64,000 nucleotides of DNA from JBQSUQ01 sp052384575 (lineage in GTDB: Bacteria > Pseudomonadota > Gammaproteobacteria > Enterobacterales > Pasteurellaceae). A program made the translations under genes and the position numbers. Positions 8,070 through 17,312 of the stretch are shown here, in pieces; within the stretch, counting starts at the first letter, position 1, and each line of letters starts with the position of its first letter. The stretch lies in the NCBI GenBank assembly GCA_052384575.1, contig JBQSUQ010000016.1. One strand, 5' to 3'. Under the pieces are notes generated by a model, which saw only the letters and a list, made by a program, of their open reading frames with translations, did not search any database and was not told the DNA's origin.

Positions 8070-9165
8070 CGTTTAATACAACCTCCCAGCCTTCGTGCCA
8101 TGTGAGAGCCACTTTTTGACCTAAAGAGTGATCGATATTTGGATCGTCTTCATTAAAGAATTCGCTGACTAATACGTTCATACCATTGTGATCTAAGGTC
8201 ACATTAGATTCTAATGTCATCCCTTTATAATTACGATCCGCTACGTGCCCAATAATTGCTTTGGAACTTTCATTTTCATCTAGTTCTTCAATCACAATAT
8301 CTTCAGGACGTAACAAGACTTTTAATTTTTGTCCAGCTTGTACATCAAGTGCGGTGTAAATATCACAAATTCTGCCTTCAACATTGGCACGAACACGTTT
8401 TTCATCTTTACGCTCAATCACTGTTGCATCAAAGATATTAATTTCACCGATAAATTTCGCGACGAATAAATTTTTCGGATCTTCATAGATTTCACGCGGT
8501 GAACCATCTTGCTGAATATGACCTTTTTTCAGCACAATAATACGATCAGACATCGTCAAGGCTTCTTCTTGGTCATGAGTAACGAAAATAAAGGTAATAC
8601 CTAATTGACGTTGTAATGATTTCAATTCGTTCTGCATTTTTTTACGCAATTTGTAATCTAATGCAGAGAGTGATTCATCCAGTAATAATACTTTCGGTTT
8701 ATTTACTACGGCACGCGCGATAGCGATACGTTGTTGTTGACCACCAGAAAGTTGTGCAGGTTTACGATCAGCCATGTCTTCTAACTGAACCATACGCAAT
8801 GCTTCCATTACACGAGGCTTAATTTCTGCCTCAGATACTTTTTGCATGCGTAAACCAAAAGCCACATTGTCAAAAATTGTCATATGTGGGAACAATGCAT
8901 AACTTTGGAATACCGTATTAATATGGCGATTTTCAGCAGGAATGTTGGTAACATCTTCGCCATCAATAATGATTTGACCCGCATTCGCTTCTTCAAAACC
9001 AGCAATTAAGCGTAAAACGGTGGTTTTACCACAGCCTGAAGGACCTAAAATGGTGACAAATTCACCATGGTTAATGGTTAAGTTAAAGTCATTGATGATA
9101 GTGTTATCACCATAAGCTTTTTTAAGCGAGCGTAGCTCAACGATAGGTTTAGTAGTTTTTTCCAC
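8053..9165 (-). CDS. potA: Polyamine ABC transporter ATPase PotA
   Basis: Cytosolic ATPase of 370 residues that powers spermidine/putrescine import. Walker A GPSGCGKTT is at 41-49, the ABC signature LSGGQQQ at 139-145, and Walker B VLLLDES at about 159-165, followed by the D-loop SALD. The C-terminal TOBE-like regulatory domain starts near 250 (NIFDATVIERKDEKRVRANV; VLLRPEDIVIEE). It is the first gene of potABC-potD. About 300 bases separate it from the divergent pepT, an order I recall being the same in H. influenzae Rd. Confidence 0.96.
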   Translation of the reverse strand: MEKTTKPIVELRSLKKAYGDNTIINDFNLTINHGEFVTILGPSGCGKTTVLRLIAGFEEANAGQIIIDGEDVTNIPAENRHINTVFQSYALFPHMTIFDNVAFGLRMQKVSEAEIKPRVMEALRMVQLEDMADRKPAQLSGGQQQRIAIARAVVNKPKVLLLDESLSALDYKLRKKMQNELKSLQRQLGITFIFVTHDQEEALTMSDRIIVLKKGHIQQDGSPREIYEDPKNLFVAKFIGEINIFDATVIERKDEKRVRANVEGRICDIYTALDVQAGQKLKVLLRPEDIVIEELDENESSKAIIGHVADRNYKGMTLESNVTLDHNGMNVLVSEFFNEDDPNIDHSLGQKVALTWHEGWEVVLNDENDQ

Positions 9166-9468
9166 TAGCTTTGGTTTTCTCCCTGAAAAACTAAAATGAG
9201 ATTAGTTTGAATAGAAGCAAAACGCTTATTTGTCAGATAAATAAGCACCGAAATTTCAAACAGTAATGATATAGCTATTACGACTTAATGAAAAGGGAAG
9301 AATATCATTTTGTTTAAATAATTTACAGAATCGTATTAATTTTGAACAGTAATAGAAAGTGTTATTTTTATAAAATTTGATTTAGGTAAAAGTGCGGTGT
9401 AATTTTTCGTAAAAAATTTGCACCGCACTTTATGTTTTTGCATAATCAATTCCCATAAGGAGAGAATT
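9166..9468 (+). promoter_or_regulatory. Divergent potA/pepT intergenic region with inverted uptake sequences
   Basis: About 300 bases without a gene. It should hold the divergent promoters of potA and pepT. AAAAGTGCGGTG (about 9388-9399) and CACCGCACTTT (9421-9431) form an inverted pair of DNA uptake sequences spaced by 21 bases just before the pepT ribosome-binding site AAGGAGA. That is unusual, because such pairs normally sit after genes. No other recognisable operator was found. Confidence 0.5.
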
Positions 9469-10707
9469 ATGCAAACTTCGCAACAATATTTACTCGAACG
9501 TTTTTTAAATTATGTGTCATTTGATACGCAGGCTAAAATCGGTGCCAAAAGTTCGCCAAGTTCTTCAGGACAGTTAAAGTTAGCACAACATTTAGCACAA
9601 GAATTACAAGCTATTGGTTTAACTGATATCCAACTTTCTAAACAAGGCGTTTTAACTGCTTATTTAGAAGGCAATGTGCCAAATTCGCCAACAATTGGAC
9701 TCATTGCACATTTGGATACCTCACCAGATTGCAGTGGCAAAAATGTGAAGCCTGAAGTGATCCAAAATTATCGCGGTGGTGATATAGCTTTAGGCATTGG
9801 TGAGGAATTTATTAGCCCCGTTTACTATTCATTTATGCACCAATTAATTGGTAAAACTTTAATTGTTGCGGACGGTACAACTTTATTAGGCGCAGACAAT
9901 AAAGCTGGAATTGCAGAAATTATCACCGCACTTTCTATTTTAAAAGAGAGCAATCAGCCTCGCTGTCATTTACGCATCGCTTTCACACCAGATGAAGAAA
10001 TCGGTTTGGGTATGCAACATTTCCCTTTAGAACAATTCGCTTGCGATTGGGCATATACCATTGATGGTGGCGAATTAGGGGAATTGGAATATGAAAATTT
10101 CAATGCAGCAAGTGCCACTATTACCTTCGTGGGTCGCAATATTCATCCCGGTTATGCGAAAGGAAAAATGGTGAATGCATTGGCATTAGCTTGTGAATTT
10201 CAACAACAGCTTCCAGCGCAGGAAGTACCAGAAAAAACAGAGAATAAACAAGGCTTTTTCCATTTACATCGTTTTTCTGGTGACATTGAACGAGTGGAAT
10301 TACATTATTTAATTCGTGATTTCGATGCGGAACAATTTGAACAGCGTAAGGCATTTTTGTTAAGCAATGTCGCTCAGTTTAATCAGGAAAAAGGCTTGCT
10401 CCATCCAATTCAAATAGAGATTACTGATAGCTATAAAAATATGTATGAGACTGTTAAAAAAGTACCACAAGCTATTGAATTAGCAGATCGTGCTATGCGT
10501 GAATGTGGTATTTCACCGCAACATAAAGCAATTCGCGGGGGAACGGACGGAGCTTGGTTAGGCGAGAAGGGATTAGCCTGTCCGAATATTTTTACCGGTG
10601 GCTATAATTTCCATAGTAAGCATGAATTAATTTGTTTGGAAAGTATGCAAAGTGCAGTAGAAACGATTGTAAAAATAGCGCAGCTAGCAACGCAACTGTA
10701 TAAGTAA
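9469..10707 (+). CDS. pepT: Peptidase T (tripeptide aminopeptidase)
   Basis: Zinc aminopeptidase of the M20 family, 412 residues, that removes the N-terminal residue of tripeptides in the cytosol. Metal and active-site motifs are in order: IAHLDTSPD, LLGADNKAGIAEI, FTPDEEIGLGM (general-base Glu), YTIDGGELGE, and the final histidine in GGYNFHSKHELIC. IRGGTDGAWL is typical of PepT. The start at 9469 is fixed by AAGGAGA six bases upstream; an extension back to 9418 adds a non-homologous stretch across an uptake sequence. It stands divergent to potA. Confidence 0.96.
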   Translation: MQTSQQYLLERFLNYVSFDTQAKIGAKSSPSSSGQLKLAQHLAQELQAIGLTDIQLSKQGVLTAYLEGNVPNSPTIGLIAHLDTSPDCSGKNVKPEVIQNYRGGDIALGIGEEFISPVYYSFMHQLIGKTLIVADGTTLLGADNKAGIAEIITALSILKESNQPRCHLRIAFTPDEEIGLGMQHFPLEQFACDWAYTIDGGELGELEYENFNAASATITFVGRNIHPGYAKGKMVNALALACEFQQQLPAQEVPEKTENKQGFFHLHRFSGDIERVELHYLIRDFDAEQFEQRKAFLLSNVAQFNQEKGLLHPIQIEITDSYKNMYETVKKVPQAIELADRAMRECGISPQHKAIRGGTDGAWLGEKGLACPNIFTGGYNFHSKHELICLESMQSAVETIVKIAQLATQLYK

Positions 10708-10727
10708 CTTATTGAAAACTAATCGGA

Positions 10728-10764
10728 AAAAGACCGCACTTTATAATGAAAAGTGCGGTCTTTT
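10728..10764. terminator. Inverted uptake-sequence terminator between pepT and letB
   Basis: AAAAGACCGCACTTT (10728-10742) pairs with AAAGTGCGGTCTTTT (10750-10764) across a short loop, with A and T runs at the ends. It consists of two facing uptake sequences and serves both convergent genes. Confidence 0.9.
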
Positions 10765-10774
10765 TTATCATTGT

Positions 10775-13435
10775 TTATTCGGCTAGCACACCTGAATTCC
10801 ACTGCTTCGCGTCTTTCGGAGTTTTCACTTGCAGTAAGAATCGTTGGTTTGCTTTTGCTTGAGGTTGAACAACAGTTGACGACGGGGTAGAGAAAGATAT
10901 ACCGCCTTTCAATAACTGCTGGACAGATCCTGTATTTACTTCAATGCCAGACCAACCAAGTTCTGCCGAATAACCTGTTGTGATCCAGAATTGCGAGTTT
11001 TGTCGTACTAAATGAGCATATTTTGGTGCAATTGCAATGTGGATCAATACACGATCACCTAAATTATTAAGTGTTAATTGGCGAATTTTACCCACATCCA
11101 CACCACGATACATCACAGGCGAGCCTTCAGTAAGATTTAGCGCATCATTCGCTTCCAAAATAATCGGGAAACCTTGTGTGAATTTCAGAGCTTTGGAATT
11201 GTTGTTATCCGATAAATTAAATTGTGTTTTATATTTACCAGCTCCTGCTTCAATGTCGATGTAAGGTTGTAATAAGCTGTCTATATTCTCAATTCCACCA
11301 GCAGAAATTTGTGGCGAAATGACTTTAAATACGCTGTTTTCTTTTGCCACAATCGACATATAATTTGGGTTCATTAAGGCTTTAGCTTTGATTTTCTTTG
11401 TAGCTTTATCTAAGCTAATTTCCTCAATTTCACCTACGGTTAATCCCATGTAGCGAAGATCCATGCCAGTGCTGAGATTTGTGGCATCATCTGTGATTAG
11501 TGTAATGATTTGTCCTGCAGATTTTGCTTTCAGTTCGCTTGCATACAAGGCGGTATTTTTTCCGCTACCATGATTATCAAAACTAATAGCACCTTTTAAC
11601 GAACGAGCAATAGGCGTTGCTTGAATACTAATGCCTTTTGGTGTGATATCAATTTGTGCTGCACTTTCTACCCAAAAACGACTGTTTGGTGTTAATAAAT
11701 GGGCAAATTTAGGATAAATGGCGATATCTACATCAAAGTGTTCTTTTAATGGACGCACTTCTAATACTTGTCCCACTTCATATTGGCGGTAAAGAACCAA
11801 GGAACCTTTGCTGATACTTGGTAATTGTTTGGTTTGCAAAGTAATACTTGGTTTTAAATTTGTGCTGACTAACCCCATTTCTGCATGAGACTGATCCTTG
11901 TAAATTGGATAGCTTGTTTTGGCTTCGCCATGCGGTTTTCCTGAAATGATACGAACGCCACCTTGCAACCATTTTTCTGGTCGTGCAGCATGCATTTTCA
12001 ATCCATCTAATCCGAAAGAAATATCAAAATTCGTGGCGGCAATAAATTGTGTGCCAGCATGAATTAAATTGCGGTATTGAGGTGAAATCACAGCTTTAAA
12101 ACGTACGCCATCGATATCTACTTTTTGTTCGATTAATCGCCCAATATTAATATTGTTGTAATAAATATATTCACCTTTGTTAATGCCGTAGGTTTCAGGC
12201 GCGGTTAAGGTCAAAATGAGCGTATTGGGCTGATTAAGCAATAATTCATCTTCTCTTAGTGCACTGAATTTAGTGCTTGGTTCGCCTTTACCCGCAATCA
12301 TTTCTAAATAAACACCACGCAACATATCAGGTAATTTTTCTAAATTACCCAAATTAAGTTTAGGCGAATGGATAATAAATTGAGTGGTTTGGCGTAATGA
12401 ATCCTTAATGCTTGGATTTAACAATAAGGTGCCTTCCATATAGTCATCATTGACATCTGCATCGTCAATGGAAGAAATAATGCCCACAGGCGATCCTTGT
12501 AAATAGACTTCGGTTATGCCTTCTTTAAATGAAGAATCATTGGGTAGTGTAATTTCAACTTCGATACCTCGTTGAGCAGAACGAAGATCAGGATAGAGAG
12601 TATATTGTTCATTTTGATTGGCAAGTTCGCTTTTTTCTGGTGAGTCAAAGGTAATGGCGCCTTGAACGACAGCTTGCAAACTATCCACATTGATATTTAC
12701 TCCGCTAAAATCAACATCAGCACGAATACCACTGATATTCCAAAAGCGGCTGTCTTTTTTGATAAGATTTTTGTAGGCTTTCTCAATGGCTACGTGAATT
12801 TCAACGTTTTTCTGATCAGGCGTAAAGCCGTATTTTAATACTTTACCCACAGGAAGTTTTTTATAAAAAACAGCAGCGCCAGGGGAAATAGAACCTAAAT
12901 CTTCTGAAATTAATCGAATTAATAAATCGCCATCATCAATTTGAGCGATTGGACTTTCTGTTTCCGCCACAAAATCATATTTATAATCGCCTTCACCCGG
13001 TTGAAGCGTAATATAGTTACCAGAAATTAAGGTGTCTAAACCTGAAATCCCAGCTAAAGATGCATTTGGTTGGACTAACCAAAATTTCGTTGTTTCTCTT
13101 AAAACAGTTTTTGCTTCAGGATAAATATTAGCTTCGACCGCTACACTTTTTAAGTCATCGGCAAAATTCACTTTTTTAACTACACCAATTTGTAATCCTT
13201 GGTAACGAACTTGCGTTTTATTGGCAACTAAACCATCACCTGTTGCAAAAGTAATATGGATCGTTTCGCCTTGCTCTTTAATGATTTGGAAGAATAAGGT
13301 CGCACCAATAATTAATGCAATGATAGGCAGTAACCAAAATGGCGATATACGACGGCTTTTTTTCACATTTGCTTCAGGTAGCTTTTGTGCTACTGAAGTT
13401 TCTTCTGCTGAATGAATTTGATGATTATTTGTCAT
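10775..13435 (-). CDS. letB: LetB/YebT-type multi-MCE lipid transport protein
   Basis: Envelope-spanning lipid-transfer tube protein of 886 residues. One N-terminal membrane anchor (ISPFWLLPIIALIIGATLFF, about 31-50) is followed by seven MCE repeats. Each has a G-x-V-x-Y-x-G-x-x-V-G core; examples are TQVRYQGLQIGVV, AAVFYKKLPVGKV, TEVYLQGSPVGII, EYIYYNNINIGRL, SLVLYRQYEVGQV, MDLRYMGLTVGEI and SPVMYRGVDVGKI. Seven repeats match E. coli LetB rather than the three of PqiB. The ATG at 13435 overlaps the end of letA by 11 bases; nine upstream in-frame codons look unused. Confidence 0.92.
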   Translation of the reverse strand: MTNNHQIHSAEETSVAQKLPEANVKKSRRISPFWLLPIIALIIGATLFFQIIKEQGETIHITFATGDGLVANKTQVRYQGLQIGVVKKVNFADDLKSVAVEANIYPEAKTVLRETTKFWLVQPNASLAGISGLDTLISGNYITLQPGEGDYKYDFVAETESPIAQIDDGDLLIRLISEDLGSISPGAAVFYKKLPVGKVLKYGFTPDQKNVEIHVAIEKAYKNLIKKDSRFWNISGIRADVDFSGVNINVDSLQAVVQGAITFDSPEKSELANQNEQYTLYPDLRSAQRGIEVEITLPNDSSFKEGITEVYLQGSPVGIISSIDDADVNDDYMEGTLLLNPSIKDSLRQTTQFIIHSPKLNLGNLEKLPDMLRGVYLEMIAGKGEPSTKFSALREDELLLNQPNTLILTLTAPETYGINKGEYIYYNNINIGRLIEQKVDIDGVRFKAVISPQYRNLIHAGTQFIAATNFDISFGLDGLKMHAARPEKWLQGGVRIISGKPHGEAKTSYPIYKDQSHAEMGLVSTNLKPSITLQTKQLPSISKGSLVLYRQYEVGQVLEVRPLKEHFDVDIAIYPKFAHLLTPNSRFWVESAAQIDITPKGISIQATPIARSLKGAISFDNHGSGKNTALYASELKAKSAGQIITLITDDATNLSTGMDLRYMGLTVGEIEEISLDKATKKIKAKALMNPNYMSIVAKENSVFKVISPQISAGGIENIDSLLQPYIDIEAGAGKYKTQFNLSDNNNSKALKFTQGFPIILEANDALNLTEGSPVMYRGVDVGKIRQLTLNNLGDRVLIHIAIAPKYAHLVRQNSQFWITTGYSAELGWSGIEVNTGSVQQLLKGGISFSTPSSTVVQPQAKANQRFLLQVKTPKDAKQWNSGVLAE

Positions 13436-14669
13436 AAATTTTCCAAAGTAAACGACTATCAAAAGTGGTCGTTGCGATCATAGTTAAAAATACCGATAAA
13501 CCAAAATAAATTGCGGCAGGTCCTACAGAAAAATTGATAATTTGCCCGCGTGTGACTAATGACATCATGAGGGCGAGTACAAACAAATCAAGCATGGACC
13601 AGCGCCCAACAAAGTGAACAACATGAAACAATTTCAGTTGCCATTTTAAAGAATGTTGCCAACGGAAATGTATGCTAAACAGCAAATAGAGCATAATAAT
13701 AATTTTGCTGATTGGCACAAAAATACTCGCAAAAAACACGATAAAAGCGACAAAATAGCTACCCATATCAATAAAGGAAATAACGCCCGAGATGAGCGTA
13801 TCTCCAGTAGAAAGATTATTCATCGCAATATAAGAAATCGGATATATATTAGCAGGGAAGATCATTATCATGCCAGCTAAAAGTGCTGCCCAAGTTTGTT
13901 GTAGACTGATATCCGCTGATTTTTCTGGCGCGCTATGGCAACGAGGGCAGCGATCCTCATTTTTATGATTTTTTATAGGTTGCTCAAAAGTATATTGGCA
14001 ATGAATACAAAAGTGCGGTGTATTTTTTAAGGATTTTGCGGAATATTTGACATTTTGAGGATAAAAGTTATCCCACAATGCACTTGGCTCAATTTTGGCA
14101 AAAAGCAAGGTTGTCAGTAGTGCCACAACCAAAAAGGCAATTAAATAAATATCAAAAGAGAGACTTGCATAATCTCTCACTTTAAATGCTGTTACGCCAA
14201 TTGCAACCAAATACACATCAAACATGACCCAAGGTTTTATATAATTTAATGTAATCAATAGGTTGCGAGGTTTGATTCCCATTAATTTTGAGAACTGTAA
14301 CAAGATAATCAAAAGACAAAAAGCGATAGGAATAAATACCGCACATAAGAAAATTAAAAATGCAGTGTAGGCATAGCCTTCTGTTGCCATTTTCCAAACA
14401 CCTCCCCAAATTGACGCATCAACATTAACACCAATCAAATGAATAGTTAATAAAGGGTAGTTCAGTGCAAAAGGCATGAGAATGAGAATAGAAAAGGCAA
14501 TAATTGAGCAGCGTTTTAGCGACCAATGATCTTGCGATTGTAATTCATGCTGGCAGCGAGGACAAACCGCATGTTCACCTTTTTGTAAATGCGGAATAGC
14601 AACTAAGGCATCGCATTCACAACAGCGAGAAACATGATCGATTTTGTCGTTTGAATAAGTTGCCTGCAT
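13425..14669 (-). CDS. letA: LetA/YebS-type inner membrane partner of LetB
   Basis: Inner-membrane protein of the PqiA/LetA family, 414 residues, thought to feed lipids to LetB. Two homologous halves each begin with a zinc-ribbon-like cysteine cluster: CCECDALVAIPHLQKGEHAVCPRC near 16-40, and CIHCQYTF followed by RCPRCHS near 221-245. Each is followed by four hydrophobic segments. LYFGLSVFLTMIATTTFDSRLLW near the C-terminus is typical. It overlaps letB by 11 bases, as in other Gammaproteobacteria. An internal uptake sequence lies near 14015. Confidence 0.92.
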   Translation of the reverse strand: MQATYSNDKIDHVSRCCECDALVAIPHLQKGEHAVCPRCQHELQSQDHWSLKRCSIIAFSILILMPFALNYPLLTIHLIGVNVDASIWGGVWKMATEGYAYTAFLIFLCAVFIPIAFCLLIILLQFSKLMGIKPRNLLITLNYIKPWVMFDVYLVAIGVTAFKVRDYASLSFDIYLIAFLVVALLTTLLFAKIEPSALWDNFYPQNVKYSAKSLKNTPHFCIHCQYTFEQPIKNHKNEDRCPRCHSAPEKSADISLQQTWAALLAGMIMIFPANIYPISYIAMNNLSTGDTLISGVISFIDMGSYFVAFIVFFASIFVPISKIIIMLYLLFSIHFRWQHSLKWQLKLFHVVHFVGRWSMLDLFVLALMMSLVTRGQIINFSVGPAAIYFGLSVFLTMIATTTFDSRLLWKIYDK

Positions 14670-14701
14670 AGTTTTCCTAGATAATTTTTCAAATCACCAT
14701 T

Positions 14702-15604
14702 TTATACATTAATATTAGGCTTGCCAAATGTCGCCGAGAAATAGTCTTGTAATTGGGAATATTTGAAGTGGAAACCTTGTTGTAATAGTTTTTGCGGTTG
14801 CATATTTTGGCTGTCTAACAATAAAGCTGCACGTTCGCCTAAGAGCAATTTTAATAAGCAGGCGGGAGCCTGAGCAAAATAAGGTCGTTTTAGTTGGCGA
14901 GCCAATAAGCGATTAAATTCCGTATTTGTGACAGGATTGGGTGCACTGAGGTTGAAAGCACCATGACAAGATGGATGATGAATTAAAAAATCAATGGCAT
15001 TCACCATATCTTCTAAAGCAATCCAAGGCATAAATTGTTTGCCATTACCTAATTTTCCACCAAATCCGCATTGGTATAGGGGTAACATTTTTTGCAATGC
15101 CCCACCTTGTGGTGATAAGACGAAACCTGTTCTTAACAAACAGACTCGCGTATTGGCAGATTTCGCGGCTTTTTCCCATTGTTGACAAAGGGATGCAACA
15201 AAAGAATGGTCTGCTGGCTGTTGTTCATTTATTGCTTGTTCTCCTGTATTGCCATAATAGCCAGAAGCCGAAGCGGAAATAAAACAGTCTGGAGGTGTGT
15301 TGGCAGCATTAATAAGTGCGGTCAATTTTTCGGTTAATTTTATTCGACTATCCCATAACCGTTTTTTTTGTTTATTACTCCAACGTCTATTAAAAATGGG
15401 TTCCCCAGCTAAATTAACGACTACATTAGCTTGTAGAGAAACGGGCAAAGAATCTACCGCAGTTAAATGTGGGTGATGTTGAAATAGGGCAAGTGCTTTT
15501 GTCGGAGAGCGGGTTAATATTGTAATTTGATGATGTTGTGCAAGCCATTTTCTGACAAGGGCTTGCCCAATTAAACCTGTTCCCCCTGTAATAAAAATAA
15601 CCAT
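14702..15604 (-). CDS. yfcH: TIGR01777 / YfcH family NAD-dependent epimerase-like protein
   Basis: Cytosolic protein of 300 residues with an extended short-chain dehydrogenase fold. The Rossmann motif FITGGTGLIGQALVRKW lies at 3-19. Later hallmarks are VVNLAGEPIFNRRWSNKQKKRLWDSRI, the YxxxK-related ISASASGYYGNTG, and the C-terminal DUF1731 segment ALLLDSQNMQPQKLLQQGFHFKY. Its substrate is unknown. The ATG at 15604 lies one base after the argR stop (15606-15608), so it is almost certainly co-translated with argR; a further upstream in-frame ATG would lie inside argR. Confidence 0.9.
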   Translation of the reverse strand: MVIFITGGTGLIGQALVRKWLAQHHQITILTRSPTKALALFQHHPHLTAVDSLPVSLQANVVVNLAGEPIFNRRWSNKQKKRLWDSRIKLTEKLTALINAANTPPDCFISASASGYYGNTGEQAINEQQPADHSFVASLCQQWEKAAKSANTRVCLLRTGFVLSPQGGALQKMLPLYQCGFGGKLGNGKQFMPWIALEDMVNAIDFLIHHPSCHGAFNLSAPNPVTNTEFNRLLARQLKRPYFAQAPACLLKLLLGERAALLLDSQNMQPQKLLQQGFHFKYSQLQDYFSATFGKPNINV

Positions 15605-15605
15605 G

Positions 15606-16073
15606 CTATAACGAATTTTCAAATAAACGTTGGATATTTTTGATTAACTGTTCTGTTGTTGTATTTTGAGTGGGCGTGATGAAAATTGTATCATCGCCTG
15701 CAATAGTGCCGAGAATACCGTCTGCTTTTCCTACGGAGTCAAGCAAACGTGCAATCAACTGTGCAGCACCAGGACTTGTTTTTACAACTACTAATAATGA
15801 ATTGTAATCAATATCTAAAACCAGATTTTTGAGAGGGCTACTTGTATTTGGTACGCTTAATTCGTTAGGTAAGCAATACACCATCTCCATTCTTGTATTT
15901 CGGGTTCGTACTGCACCAAATTTAGTCAGCATACGTGAAACTTTTGATTGGTTAATATTCGCAAAGCCCATATCTTGCAAAGCGGTAACGATTTCACTTT
16001 GAGAACCAAAACGTTCTTGTGCCAGTAATGCTTTAAACGCATTTGTTAAGCTATCATTTTTTTGTTGAGTCAT
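15606..16073 (-). CDS. argR: Arginine repressor ArgR
   Basis: Hexameric transcription repressor of 155 residues that binds ARG boxes when arginine is present and also assists Xer recombination in relatives. The N-terminal winged-helix domain (NAFKALLAQERFGSQSEIVTALQDMGFANINQSKVSRMLTKFGAVRTRN) contains the recognition segment QSKVSRML. The C-terminal oligomerisation and arginine-binding domain includes TSPGAAQLIARLLDSVG and LGTIAGDDTIFITP. It is divergent to mdh, the same arrangement as in E. coli. ARG-box-like palindromes lie upstream, pointing to autoregulation. yfcH follows one base later. Confidence 0.96.
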   Translation of the reverse strand: MTQQKNDSLTNAFKALLAQERFGSQSEIVTALQDMGFANINQSKVSRMLTKFGAVRTRNTRMEMVYCLPNELSVPNTSSPLKNLVLDIDYNSLLVVVKTSPGAAQLIARLLDSVGKADGILGTIAGDDTIFITPTQNTTTEQLIKNIQRLFENSL

Positions 16074-16096
16074 AGATTTTCATTATTCAATTGATT

Positions 16097-16121
16097 TGCA
16101 TAAATTGTGCATAAAAATGCA
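16097..16121 (-). promoter_or_regulatory. Likely ARG box pair upstream of argR
   Basis: TGCATAAAAATGCA (16108-16121) is a palindrome close to the ARG box TGAAT-N4-ATTCA. It is preceded by an overlapping TGCATAAATTGTGCA (16097-16111). Both sit 24-48 bases upstream of argR. ArgR autorepression is established in E. coli; here it is inferred from position. Confidence 0.55.
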
Positions 16122-16325
16122 AAATTAATCAATAAAAATTGAAATTATTTATTTGTGGAAAAAAGAGTGCGGTAAAATTTGAAGTAGATCTCAAATTTGG
16201 ATTTTGCTATTTGAATTATATTGATCTTATACGTAAACTAGGAGGTAATCAAATAGAGTTAGCACTCATAAAAATTGATCACAGTTTTTATAAGCCCTAA
16301 TTTTTAGATGTTTAAGGAGACAAAA

Positions 16326-17255
16326 ATGAAAATTGCAGTTTTAGGTGCCGCAGGTGGTATTGGTCAACCACTCTCATTATTATTGAAATTACAACTTCCA
16401 GCTGGTTCAGAACTAGCATTATATGATGTAGCACCTATGACACCGGGTGTGGCAAAAGATTTAAGCCATATTTCCACCGCGGTTAAAGTTGAAGGCTATG
16501 CAGGCGATGACATTGGTGCAGCTTTACAAGGTGCAGATGTTGTTGTGATCTCTGCGGGTGTGGCAAGAAAACCTGGTATGGATCGTTCAGATCTTTTCAA
16601 CATCAACGCAGGTATCATTCGTGATTTAGTCCAAAATGTAGCTAAATTTGCGCCAAAAGCTTGTATTGGCATCATTACTAACCCAGTTAATACCACTGTT
16701 GCGATTGCTGCTGAAGTATTAAAACGTGCAGGCGTATATGATAAACGTAAATTATTTGGTGTGACCACCTTAGACGTATTACGTGCTGAAACCTTCATTG
16801 CAGAACAAAAAGGCTTAGAAGTTGAGCGCAATAGTGTACCAGTCATTGGTGGTCACTCAGGTACAACAATTTTACCTCTTCTTTCACAAGTTCAATATGC
16901 AACTTGGGGCGATGAAGAAGTGGTTGAATTAACTAAACGTATCCAAAATGCAGGTACTGATGTTGTAAATGCGAAAGCAGGCGCTGGCTCAGCAACATTA
17001 TCAATGGCTATGGCAGCAGCACGCTTTACCTTAGCACTAGTTCGTGGTTTACGTGGTGAATTAGCTGTTGAATGTGCTTATGTGGAAGGTGATGGCGAAT
17101 ATGCTCGTTTCTTCTCTCAACCAATTCGTTTTGGTAAAGAAGGTGTTGAAGCATTGTTACCAATTGGTCCATTAAGTGCGTTTGAAAAAGAGCAGTTAGA
17201 CGCTATGTTACCGCAGTTGAAAGCGGATATTGAATTAGGCGAAAAATTCGTTTAA
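16326..17255 (+). CDS. mdh: Malate dehydrogenase
   Basis: NAD-dependent enzyme interconverting malate and oxaloacetate in the TCA cycle, or its reductive branch. The 309 residues begin MKIAVLGAAGGIGQPLSLLLK (NAD-binding glycine motif). ARKPGMDRSDLFN carries the substrate-binding arginines, NPVNTTVAI the nucleotide-site asparagine, and VPVIGGHSGTTILPLLS the catalytic histidine. The start at 16326 follows AAGGAGA (16314-16320); an earlier in-frame ATG at 16308 overlaps this site. The upstream region carries a CRP-like half-site (GATCACA, 16277-16283) but no full palindrome. Confidence 0.97.
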   Translation: MKIAVLGAAGGIGQPLSLLLKLQLPAGSELALYDVAPMTPGVAKDLSHISTAVKVEGYAGDDIGAALQGADVVVISAGVARKPGMDRSDLFNINAGIIRDLVQNVAKFAPKACIGIITNPVNTTVAIAAEVLKRAGVYDKRKLFGVTTLDVLRAETFIAEQKGLEVERNSVPVIGGHSGTTILPLLSQVQYATWGDEEVVELTKRIQNAGTDVVNAKAGAGSATLSMAMAAARFTLALVRGLRGELAVECAYVEGDGEYARFFSQPIRFGKEGVEALLPIGPLSAFEKEQLDAMLPQLKADIELGEKFV

Positions 17256-17274
17256 TTACATTTCAAAACTTATA

Positions 17275-17310
17275 AAAAATAAACCGCACTTTGAAGTGCG
17301 GTTTATTTTT
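17275..17310. terminator. Inverted uptake-sequence terminator between mdh and ydfG
   Basis: AAACCGCACTT (17281-17291) and AAGTGCGGTTT (17294-17304) face each other with a two-base loop. The stem is extended by flanking AAAAAT and ATTTTT. It terminates both convergent genes. Confidence 0.92.
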
Positions 17311-17312
17311 TT

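Noticed and set aside
9388..9431. Inverted uptake sequences before pepT as a terminator or attachment site
   Set aside because: The loop is long (21 bases) and no gene ends there; it is more simply two nearby uptake sequences in opposite orientation.
16262..16295. Full CRP site before mdh
   Set aside because: Only the right half (GATCACA) is good; the left half does not match.
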